Assembly: GCF_040218225.1 (NCBI RefSeq)
Contig: NZ_JAVJQO010000008.1
Span: 806,001 to 870,000 of the forward strand
Direction: 5' to 3'
DNA length: 64,000 nt
Origin: Gracilimonas sp.
GTDB taxonomy: Bacteria > Bacteroidota > Rhodothermia > Balneolales > Balneolaceae
Shown here piece by piece: positions 1 through 7,683 of the stretch; position 1 is the stretch's first letter, and every line of letters starts with the position of its first letter. A model generated the notes under the pieces. That model was not told where the DNA came from. It ran no database searches and saw nothing but the letters and a program-made list of their open reading frames with translations. The position numbers and the translations under genes were made by a program.

Positions 1-408
1 CATAATTTCACCAATAATACGGCTTGCCAGAAATACCCCTTTCAAATTGATATCCAGGATTTTATTCCATTCTTCTTCTGTAATATCCATGACAGGGGTC
101 GTTGAATTAATACCCGGAGCATTAACAAGAATATCTATTCGACCCCATTTATCTTTAACAGTTGAAATAGCCTTTTTTAAAGAATCTTCACTTCGGGCAT
201 CAGCCTGACAAATCATGGCATCCCCTCCGCCATCTTCAATTCGTTTGGCTTGCTCTTCGGCACCTTCTTTATTTCCACTGTAAAAAACAGCTGTTTTAGC
301 ACCTGCCTGTGATAAAGCGTATGACATTTCACCCCCGAGTACGCCACTTCCCCCAATAACAATGGCAACTTTTCCTTGCAATGAGAATAATTCTTCTAAA
401 TAGCTCAT
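1..408 (-). CDS. SDR-family oxidoreductase, probable fructuronate reductase (partial, C-terminus off window)
   Basis: The first 136 residues of a short-chain dehydrogenase are visible, starting at an ATG at 408. The Rossmann glycine motif GGSGVLGG lies near residue 20. The usual NNAG motif appears as NAPG near residue 99, followed by the helix with DINLKGVF. The catalytic Tyr/Lys is off the window. The N-terminus (MSYLEELFSLQGKVAIV) resembles SDR-type D-mannonate oxidoreductases that reduce D-fructuronate to D-mannonate with NAD(P)H. That step is needed between UxaE and UxuA and no other gene here supplies it, so this is the best candidate. The function is inferred from context; the SDR fold is clear. 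A TTAACCGGTTAA-like palindrome lies 26 bp upstream of the ATG, linking it to the pectin genes. Confidence 0.75.
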   Translation of the reverse strand, partial: MSYLEELFSLQGKVAIVIGGSGVLGGEMSYALSQAGAKTAVFYSGNKEGAEEQAKRIEDGGGDAMICQADARSEDSLKKAISTVKDKWGRIDILVNAPGINSTTPVMDITEEEWNKILDINLKGVFLASRIIGEIM

Positions 409-433
409 GTATATGATTCGTCGTTTAAAATAA

Positions 434-445
434 TTTACCGGTTAA
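434..445. promoter_or_regulatory. LacI-type palindromic operator, AACCGGTT class (site 1)
   Basis: The sequence reads TTTACCGGTTAA, one mismatch from the perfect palindrome TTAACCGGTTAA found at 10706 and 18213. It sits 26 bp upstream of the SDR start. Central CG palindromes of this kind are typical LacI-family operators. The assignment rests on recurrence upstream of pectin genes. Confidence 0.6.
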
Positions 446-508
446 GGCTGCCTAATGTACAAAAGAAGGCAAGTAATTGAAAAAATAATTGTGCTTCTAA
501 CACGCCTC

Positions 509-2254
509 TTAAAAGGTCTTATCATAGATTTCTTCGTCCGAAGGACGTCCATCTTTTCCAGGCTCACCATCTGTTGAGCCATAACCTGTTAAGTACGGAG
601 GAACTCGTCCATCTAATCCTGACCGAGCTTCTTCTAGCATTAAAAGTGCCAGGGGATCAGGAATGTCAAACCTTACATATTTGTGTTTTTCTGAAGCAAT
701 GAAATATCCTTCGTGGAATTTATCCTTTAGAATATTATTTCCAATTTTTTCAGCCAAACATAAGTATTTTTCATTTTTTGTTGCCTTATGTATTTCCAGC
801 ACAGCTACCAACATCCCCGGATCACTTATTTGAGTCTGATAATTCAATTCTGGATCAGTTTTCAAATCTTCGCCAAGCTCTCCTAGCTTTTCAGCCTTAA
901 ACATAGATCGCATCACTTCCCATAGCTCAGGACTTCCCTCACTCAGATTAACTGCTTTTGCTAATGCAAGCATCATTTCTCCTGTAGGTTTTACTGGTTT
1001 AAATGGAGTCCCTTTTTTGCCGTAATAACCTGTTCTTGGCATAACCTGCCCTGTCAGATCAACCCCATTCGTCCACATAGGTTTAAAGTGATTTTGCTCA
1101 GGCGAATATGCATACTTTACATAGGCCTTAAGTCCGCTTAGCGTCCAATTTAAAAGTTTCTCACCAGCCTCAGAACCCTTCAGTTGCTCTGCAAGATGAA
1201 GCATCATTACCGGACTCTTTCCATATAGCGTATGCATTCGACTTCCCCATAGTACATTCCCTTCAAGTGCAATATCGCCATACTTGTCTGCAAATTGATT
1301 TTTTGCCCGATCTCCATATCGGGAGAAGGTTAGCTCTTCTTCAAGCGGTCCGGTTTTAGGTGGAATTTCGGTTCGTTTGGGTTGGCTGTATTGATAGACA
1401 CCAAGACCGGTATCAGGATGTCTTGCTCTTACATACTGATGATAAAGCCTGACTCCCCAGGTTTTAGCTTCCTCATCTTTTCCCAAAGCATATAATGCCA
1501 TTGCAGCTTGAATCATGTCTGTTCCGGCATTGATAAACGTAAGCCCTTCACCTTCAAAGAATGGCTGCGGTTGTTCGAACTCATGTTTCCACAGTTTATT
1601 CAATTGTAAATCATATTCACCATGTCGGTTTAAGTCCAAAACACTCCAGTCTAATATATGTGCATTCCACATGGCACGTAACATGTTTCTGGTACTAACA
1701 GAATCTACTTCCCACATAAATTCATAGAATGGATAGTTATTTTTCAGTTCATGAGGACGTCCTTTAAACTGATTCTCCATATTCTCTAAATCTACAAACT
1801 GGTGCCCTCCCCAGTACAATAATCCTGCTGAATCGGTTTGGAAATCGTACATATACCTAACTGCTTCTGCTGCGGCATCCCTGTACTTTTCATCTCCTGT
1901 GATTTCACTTAATCCAACCAAAACATGCATTAGGTTTTGCTGGCTGCCAAAGTTTGATATAATCCACGGCTGCTGACCATTTTCCCATCTTACGGGTTCA
2001 CCTGTATTTATGTGAATGCCATCTACAAATAAAGGAGAATGAACTTTTCCATAAATATCCCTGCCGCTTTTAAGCACATTATCAGCAAAGGTATGAACGG
2101 CCTTCAGGTATTTAGAAGTGTCAGCAAGATTCCCATTTTGATTCTTACCTTTTTGTAAATCAAAATCTGCGGCTTTACCGGTGCACAATAAGCCCAAGCT
2201 AAGCAGTATTATCAGACCAACACCTTTTTTTAATCCTGCCACCATTATCTTCAT
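509..2254 (-). CDS. Family PL2 pectate lyase, secreted/periplasmic
   Basis: This 581-residue protein matches periplasmic pectate lyases of polysaccharide lyase family 2 along its length. These enzymes cleave polygalacturonate by beta-elimination in an (alpha/alpha) barrel, usually with Mn2+. Visible family signatures include SNFGSQQNLM near residue 102, GGHQF (metal-ligand His near 151), HELKNNYP (Glu near 169), NRHGEYD (catalytic Arg and adjacent His near 210) and PRTGYYGKKG towards the C-terminus. An N-terminal hydrophobic stretch ending in GKA-A looks like a Sec signal. An upstream TTG would add 23 residues ahead of the signal peptide, so I chose the ATG at 2254. The gene is divergent from the GH28 gene at 2529, with a shared operator between them. 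PL2 is best known from enterobacterial plant pathogens and some Firmicutes. Confidence 0.9.
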   Translation of the reverse strand: MKIMVAGLKKGVGLIILLSLGLLCTGKAADFDLQKGKNQNGNLADTSKYLKAVHTFADNVLKSGRDIYGKVHSPLFVDGIHINTGEPVRWENGQQPWIISNFGSQQNLMHVLVGLSEITGDEKYRDAAAEAVRYMYDFQTDSAGLLYWGGHQFVDLENMENQFKGRPHELKNNYPFYEFMWEVDSVSTRNMLRAMWNAHILDWSVLDLNRHGEYDLQLNKLWKHEFEQPQPFFEGEGLTFINAGTDMIQAAMALYALGKDEEAKTWGVRLYHQYVRARHPDTGLGVYQYSQPKRTEIPPKTGPLEEELTFSRYGDRAKNQFADKYGDIALEGNVLWGSRMHTLYGKSPVMMLHLAEQLKGSEAGEKLLNWTLSGLKAYVKYAYSPEQNHFKPMWTNGVDLTGQVMPRTGYYGKKGTPFKPVKPTGEMMLALAKAVNLSEGSPELWEVMRSMFKAEKLGELGEDLKTDPELNYQTQISDPGMLVAVLEIHKATKNEKYLCLAEKIGNNILKDKFHEGYFIASEKHKYVRFDIPDPLALLMLEEARSGLDGRVPPYLTGYGSTDGEPGKDGRPSDEEIYDKTF

Positions 2255-2386
2255 GCTAGTTTGAATGAGCAACTGATTACGAATTTTCCCATCAAATAAT
2301 TCTAAAATTATAAACCTGTACAAATTAGATTAGAATTCGCTTTTAACGCTCTAACAGTTGCAAAAGCGCATTTTAATATATATAAT

Positions 2387-2398
2387 TTAACCGGTAAC
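2387..2398. promoter_or_regulatory. AACCGGTT-class operator between divergent PL2 and GH28 genes (site 2)
   Basis: TTAACCGGTAAC lies in the divergent intergenic region, 133 bp from the PL2 start and 131 bp from the GH28 start. It is identical to the site at 28804. It could control both transcripts. Confidence 0.55.
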
Positions 2399-2528
2399 TT
2401 AAAATCGTAGCCAAATTCATATTCCTCGTTTAATCAGGCACAGAGAACTTAGAATTGAGGGTATGTTATCTTAACTATCACAAACTTTGATTCACACTGC
2501 CTATCAAAAAATTCAAATCGTACAGCCC

Positions 2529-4148
2529 ATGTTGAATATGACCGCTCAAATAACTTCCAGAACATTTCATTCTTTTTTAAGGGAAACGATATTTAAAGCG
2601 CTATTCCTCTGTTCATTTTTCTTATTTCCTGTGACACTACTCGCCCAAATTGGAGAGAAACCTGACGAAATAGCCCCCGCTAATGCACCATTTGAAATGG
2701 CTGAGCTACAGCGCCCGGATATACCAAAACAGACTTTTGATATCAGGGATTATGGTGCCAAAACGCTGGGTGAATCTCCTGAGTTTAAGAATACAGATGC
2801 AATACATCGCGCAATTGAAGCTGCTGAAAATGCCGGTGGTGGTAAAATTTTGATTCCAAAAGGAAAATGGCTGACCGGGCCTATCCATTTAAAAAGTAAT
2901 ATGAACCTGCATCTTGCAGAAGGTGCTGAAGTATTATTCAGTGAAGATAAGAAGGATTATTTACCGGTAGTTCGTCAGCGTCATGAAGGAGTCGAGGCCT
3001 ACAACTACTCTCCCATGATTTATGCTTACAAAGTTAAGAATGTAGCAATTACAGGAAAGGGAGTGTTAAATGCCCAGGGCGATCACTGGTGGGAATGGTT
3101 TGAAGAGCATGGAGCTCCTCCAAGAGCCGTTGCTACAAAAGTGCCATTGTCGCGGAGAGATTGGGGCAAAGGGGCCGGACACGAAGGCATGCGTCCAAGT
3201 TTTGTGGTTTTCTGGAAGTCGGAAAACATTTTAGTTGAAGATATCACACTCAATGATTCTCCAATGTGGAATATTCATCTTATTTACAGCAGCAAGATTA
3301 TTGTTCGTGGTATCACCGTAAATAGCCTGAGAGCTCCAAACGGAGATGGTGTTGTCATAGACTCTTCCAACGACGTGTTAGTGGAATACAATCACTTTGA
3401 GACGGGAGACGATGCCGTTGTACTCAAATCTGGACTGAATGAAGAAGCCCTTGAAATTAACATCCCGACCCAAAATGTAGTGGTTCGTAATTTTGAAGCA
3501 CGAAAAGTAAGAACAGGCAGTGGTGGTGTTGTTTTCGGAAGTGAGACTTCGGGTGGCATCAGGAATGTTTATGTTCATAATGCCTTATTTGATGGCAGTG
3601 ACAGAGGCATTCGTTTTAAAACAGAGCGTGGGCGCGGTAACGTAGTTGAGAATATTTACATCCATGATGTAACCATGAAAAACATCACCTATCAGGCTAT
3701 TAACTTCAATACCTTTTATACCGGGCCTGAAGCTACCGGACCCTCTCCGCTGGTTCGTAACATCAGCATAAAAGATGTTGAAATTGACGGTGTACCTACA
3801 GCCATTGAACTTGTTGGACTCCCTGAAAAATGGCTCGAAAATATCCATCTCGAAAACATAAATGTTATCAACTCTGAAAAGGGAGCCCGAATTACCCGCG
3901 TTAAAAATCTGACGATGAAAAATGTAACCATCAACTCTAAAGAGCAGGCCATGATTGTTGAAGATGCTTATGAGCTTTTCCTTAACAATGTTAGCCTCAA
4001 AGATCAGGCTTCCGGAAACCCCCTTTTATTCAAAGGGCTTCATACCGGAGCAATCTTTACGGATGATTTCCCGCTTAATGACATTACTTTTGAAAATGGG
4101 TTAACCAAAGATATCATCAAAAAAGCACCGCAAGTTCAAGCCTGGTAA
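2529..4148 (+). CDS. GH28 family polygalacturonase-like protein with an altered catalytic motif
   Basis: A secreted right-handed beta-helix protein of about 539 residues, with a signal peptide ending near VTLLA-Q. It has the GH28 Pectate_lyase_3-like start (FDIRDYGAK) and the motif series NGD (near 271-273), GDD (near 293-295) and RFK (near 362-364), which supply the acid/base Asp residues and the substrate-binding Arg/Lys. The third motif, normally GHG, reads TGSGG with Ser near 331 (codon 3519-3521). The paralogue at 21940 keeps AHGG there. The enzyme may therefore be altered in activity or specificity. An upstream TTG at 2487 is possible, but the ATG at 2529 gives a conventional leader. 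A hairpin terminator follows. Family assignment is firm; substrate is inferred. Confidence 0.88.
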   Translation: MLNMTAQITSRTFHSFLRETIFKALFLCSFFLFPVTLLAQIGEKPDEIAPANAPFEMAELQRPDIPKQTFDIRDYGAKTLGESPEFKNTDAIHRAIEAAENAGGGKILIPKGKWLTGPIHLKSNMNLHLAEGAEVLFSEDKKDYLPVVRQRHEGVEAYNYSPMIYAYKVKNVAITGKGVLNAQGDHWWEWFEEHGAPPRAVATKVPLSRRDWGKGAGHEGMRPSFVVFWKSENILVEDITLNDSPMWNIHLIYSSKIIVRGITVNSLRAPNGDGVVIDSSNDVLVEYNHFETGDDAVVLKSGLNEEALEINIPTQNVVVRNFEARKVRTGSGGVVFGSETSGGIRNVYVHNALFDGSDRGIRFKTERGRGNVVENIYIHDVTMKNITYQAINFNTFYTGPEATGPSPLVRNISIKDVEIDGVPTAIELVGLPEKWLENIHLENINVINSEKGARITRVKNLTMKNVTINSKEQAMIVEDAYELFLNNVSLKDQASGNPLLFKGLHTGAIFTDDFPLNDITFENGLTKDIIKKAPQVQAW

Positions 4149-4173
4149 ATCACAAAGAATCTCTTTTGTATCC

Positions 4174-4210
4174 AAAGCCCCTGGCATTAAAAGTGTCCGG
4201 GGCTTTATTT
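4174..4210 (+). terminator. Rho-independent terminator after GH28
   Basis: AAAGCCCC (4174-4181) pairs with GGGGCTTT (4199-4206) and is followed by ATTTATTT on the plus strand. It sits 26 bp after the GH28 stop and ahead of the convergent RCC1 gene. Confidence 0.75.
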
Positions 4211-4231
4211 ATTTCCAGAAAATATTATTAG

Positions 4232-5149
4232 TTACCGATTAGCCCGTATTGCAATGTTATGAAAATCACCGGCAGAGATTTTCGTAAAGCCACTACCTTC
4301 AGGCAGTTCACTAATTTGTCCCTCATCATTTCTTTCCCAGCCCCAGGCTACAATAGAACCATCTTTGCGCAGAGCCAAACTGTGAGAGTAACCCGCTGAA
4401 ATTGCTTTAAAGTCTTTTTCTTTGGGTGTAGAACTTACTTCCTGTTTAAGATCCCAACCCCAGGCAGCTATACTTCCATCCTCCCGTAGAGCCAGACTAT
4501 GACGGGCACCGGCTGAAATAGCAATAAAGTTTTTATCTGAAGGAGTGTCTTCAACTGAGCCAAACATATCATCTCCCCAGGCTACTACTGTACCATCCGA
4601 CCTCAATGCCAGGTTGTGGTTGGCGCCGGCAGAGATTGCTATAAAATCATTGCCTTTTGGAGTATTACTAATCAACCCATTTGTATTCCAACCCCAGGCT
4701 GAGATACTACCATCTTTGTGTAACGCGAGGCTATGATTTCCACCCGCCGAAACGGCTATAAAACCACTACGCTTTGGGATCACACCTCTTGCGTACTGTT
4801 CGTTGATGGTATAATCCCACCCCCAATAAACAATGGTACTGTCTTCGGTTAAGGCAATGTTGTGATTACTTCCTGCGGCTACATCAATGAAGTTATGCCC
4901 TGTTGGAGTATCTGAGACCTGTTTATCTCCATCAGTACCCCAGGCGACAATACTTCCATCATTTTTAAGAGCTACGCTATGTAAATAACCAGTTGATATA
5001 TCCATAAAATCAGTTCCTGAAGGAGTTTCTGAAACTTGCCCACGCTTGTCACCTCCCCAGGAAACCAACTCTCCATGAGATAAAATTTCAGGGAAAAAAA
5101 GTGAAATCATTACAGGTATTACTAGAAATATTTTATGCTGTAACTTCAT
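4232..5149 (-). CDS. Secreted RCC1-repeat protein
   Basis: A 305-residue protein with an N-terminal signal peptide (hydrophobic core to about residue 25) followed by about six repeats of roughly 42 residues. Each has the pattern AISAG..H.LAL..DGS..AWG, typical of RCC1 (regulator of chromosome condensation) repeats, which fold as a beta-propeller. No catalytic motif or T9SS tail is visible. The repeats fill the whole mature protein, so it is probably a binding or scaffold module. It converges with the GH28 gene. The terminator of the LRR gene lies between it and its upstream neighbour, so it probably has its own promoter. A role in pectin binding is only a contextual guess. Confidence 0.8.
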   Translation of the reverse strand: MKLQHKIFLVIPVMISLFFPEILSHGELVSWGGDKRGQVSETPSGTDFMDISTGYLHSVALKNDGSIVAWGTDGDKQVSDTPTGHNFIDVAAGSNHNIALTEDSTIVYWGWDYTINEQYARGVIPKRSGFIAVSAGGNHSLALHKDGSISAWGWNTNGLISNTPKGNDFIAISAGANHNLALRSDGTVVAWGDDMFGSVEDTPSDKNFIAISAGARHSLALREDGSIAAWGWDLKQEVSSTPKEKDFKAISAGYSHSLALRKDGSIVAWGWERNDEGQISELPEGSGFTKISAGDFHNIAIRANR

Positions 5150-5190
5150 AATAAATGTATAACTGTTTCTCTATGGGTTTATAAGTTCTT

Positions 5191-5228
5191 ATAAAAAAAC
5201 CCGTATAGCAATTTACAGCTATACGGGT
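5191..5228 (-). terminator. Rho-independent terminator after the LRR gene
   Basis: On the minus strand an 11-bp perfect stem (ACCCGTATAGC pairing with GCTATACGGGT, at 5218-5228 and 5199-5209) is followed by a run of seven T. It ends the TonB receptor/LRR transcript 58 bp past the LRR stop. Confidence 0.9.
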
Positions 5229-5285
5229 GGTTGTGTTGTGGATTCTTGCTGAGTATAATTGACTCAGCAATGGCTCGAAAACCAA

Positions 5286-7607
5286 TTATTTAATCAGCAT
5301 CATTTTTTGAGTGGAAACACGGTTTCCAGCTTCAAGCCGATAGATATAACTTCCACTAGCGAGTGCTGAAGCATCAAAATTTACTTCATAAGACCCAGCA
5401 GCTTTAAAATCACTGACTAATGTAGCCACTTGCTGTCCAAGCATATTATATACAGTCAATGATACGTTTGCAGCTTCCGGTATATCATATTTAATACTGG
5501 TAGTTGGGTTGAATGGATTTGGATAGTTCTGTTGTAAAGAAAACCTGTTTGGTGTTCCTGGATTTTCAACAGAAGTACCTCCACACGATACATTGGTTCG
5601 TGAAACATTATAATAGGCTACCGGATAGCTTTCGGCTGCAAAGTCAGGAATTCCCGCAATCCAATCTTCGAAAGCAGCATCTGATGGTTCACAAATATCG
5701 GTGCCATCATATTCTAGTACTCTCATGAAAATAGCATCCGTGAGTCCTATAGGCAGTTCACCAGTAAGGTCCGCATTTCCAGATAACTGAAGTGCAGTTA
5801 ATACACTCAAATCATCGGTTACACGACCAGCATCTGCTAAAGAAGCAGGTATCTCGCCTGACAATTGATTGTTTGACAGATTGAGTGAGTCAAGCTGTAT
5901 GGTATTCCCCAATGAAGCAGGAATGCTGCCCGTCAGGTTGTTATCATCAAGAGCCAGAGTTGACAGGTTTACAGCAATAAGGCCTTCACCAAAGAAAGAT
6001 GGTATGGTACCTTCGAGTCCTAATCCGCCAAGCCCCAGATATGAAAGGTTATCCATGTCAGCAAGCCAGGATGGGATGCTGCTCATTTCAATACCCGTTC
6101 TGGATAACTCCAGCGTACTCCAATTCTTGGTTTCAAACCAGCTTGGTAATGTTCCTGAAAGCTCGGGGTTATCACTTACATTAAGTGACTCAAGTTGCAG
6201 ATTTATCAGGTTATTATCAGATATATCACCTGTTACTCCAACGTCCTCCAGAGTCAGAGAAGTAACGTTACCAATACTTCCTCCTATCCAGGCTGGAATG
6301 TCGCCAACCTCCATATTTGGATTATCGATAAGTGTGATTTCCTGAAGACTATTCACAACTGAAAAAGCTTCGGGCAATCCACCTTCAATATCCAGATCTT
6401 CGAGATGAACGGATACTAAATCAGCGTTGGCCCATTCTGATGGTATGGTACCTGTAATATTCAAGTTTGAGAAGTGAACATCCTCCAGGTTGGCAACGTC
6501 TCCTACCCAGGCTGGAAGTGTTCCGGTCCAGCCGCCACCGTAAAAATTAATTCTTCTGAGGCTAGGCATTACGGAAAGATCCGGGATATCATCAGTGGTT
6601 TCTCCCGCACCAATGGTATCTCCTTCACCACCGATTATAAACTGTTCCAGTGCTTCCATCTGTGCCAGTTTTGGAGATATAGATCCTGTGCGATTGGTAT
6701 TTTGAATTTGGAACCGAATCAATGTTTCACCCCATGAATCATAGATCCATTCTGGAATTGGACCGGGATCCAGGTCATTATTAGCAATTCGATAGTATTC
6801 CATTCCTTCCAGGCTAGACCAGTCGGGAATTGGACCTGTTAACCGATTATTATGAAAATACACTCGATTAAGAGTCGTCAACTCTTCATGTACATTAGGA
6901 ATCTGACCTGTGAACCGATTGTCATCAACATAAAAACGTGTTAGTGCCGGCCATGAGCCATTACCCCCAAGCGTTTGAGGCAGGGGTCCTGAGAAGTAAT
7001 TCTGACGAATGCGAAACTGTTGCATAGACTCCATTTGAGAGAATGCATTCCAGTCAACTTCTCCGGTAAATAAATTTGTTCGGACCAGTAAAAACTGAAG
7101 GCGGTTAAGATTAGCTATTTCTGGCGGAAGGCCTCCTATATGAAGGTTAACATCTGCTTTAAAATCCTCCAGAAATTCGAGGTCTTCCAAATCTGCAGGA
7201 AGTGGACCCGGAACTGTCATATTATTCCGCGGCATATCAATTACAGTAACACGCCAGTCGGCAGGTTCGCCATCGCCGGCAACGTTTGCTACTTCTTCAA
7301 TGCCAACCCATGAATAGACAGGAGCTTCCGTTAGCCACCCGGAATTATCAATCCATTGATCGCCATTTGTAGATTCGTAGTATGCAACAAGAGCTAGTGA
7401 ATCGTCTTCATTTATAACATATCCTTCCCCTGGTTGGGCAAATGAATTAGATGTCATAAATGTAGTCATCATTAGCATTAAAAAGATGCTGCTAATAGCC
7501 TTGAATAGTTTTGAACGAGAAAGATACAGCATGTCATCTGCTCTTCCCTGCTTTTTATTTTTCGTATCGAATGTTAGCATAATGCTCGGTTTTGATTTAT
7601 GGTTCAT
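5286..7607 (-). CDS. Secreted plant-type leucine-rich-repeat protein with T9SS sorting domain
   Basis: A 773-residue protein. After a signal peptide ending near NSFAQ comes an N-cap segment with ALVAYYESTNGDQW and SGWL. About 20 leucine-rich repeats of the plant-specific LxxLxLxxNxLxGxIPxxL pattern follow, for example LSNNQLSGEIPASL near residue 590. The C-terminal 85 residues are a type A T9SS sorting domain (NYPNPFNPTT, then VYNMLGQQV, ending KMMLIK), so the protein should cross the outer membrane and be released or anchored at the surface. It begins 76 bp after the TonB receptor stop, with no terminator between, so the two are probably co-transcribed. The signal peptide could also begin at the internal ATG at 7532. 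LRR binding partners cannot be read from sequence. Confidence 0.88.
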   Translation of the reverse strand: MNHKSKPSIMLTFDTKNKKQGRADDMLYLSRSKLFKAISSIFLMLMMTTFMTSNSFAQPGEGYVINEDDSLALVAYYESTNGDQWIDNSGWLTEAPVYSWVGIEEVANVAGDGEPADWRVTVIDMPRNNMTVPGPLPADLEDLEFLEDFKADVNLHIGGLPPEIANLNRLQFLLVRTNLFTGEVDWNAFSQMESMQQFRIRQNYFSGPLPQTLGGNGSWPALTRFYVDDNRFTGQIPNVHEELTTLNRVYFHNNRLTGPIPDWSSLEGMEYYRIANNDLDPGPIPEWIYDSWGETLIRFQIQNTNRTGSISPKLAQMEALEQFIIGGEGDTIGAGETTDDIPDLSVMPSLRRINFYGGGWTGTLPAWVGDVANLEDVHFSNLNITGTIPSEWANADLVSVHLEDLDIEGGLPEAFSVVNSLQEITLIDNPNMEVGDIPAWIGGSIGNVTSLTLEDVGVTGDISDNNLINLQLESLNVSDNPELSGTLPSWFETKNWSTLELSRTGIEMSSIPSWLADMDNLSYLGLGGLGLEGTIPSFFGEGLIAVNLSTLALDDNNLTGSIPASLGNTIQLDSLNLSNNQLSGEIPASLADAGRVTDDLSVLTALQLSGNADLTGELPIGLTDAIFMRVLEYDGTDICEPSDAAFEDWIAGIPDFAAESYPVAYYNVSRTNVSCGGTSVENPGTPNRFSLQQNYPNPFNPTTSIKYDIPEAANVSLTVYNMLGQQVATLVSDFKAAGSYEVNFDASALASGSYIYRLEAGNRVSTQKMMLIK

Positions 7608-7683
7608 AAATTAATTAGACCCTTGCTCAATCTTTTGATGCTGATCACCTTTCTAAGGATTATTCATTGCATCAGGGTTCATA

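Noticed and set aside
5869-6345. 158-codon plus-strand frame
   Set aside because: It is opposite the LRR repeats and its composition mirrors them.
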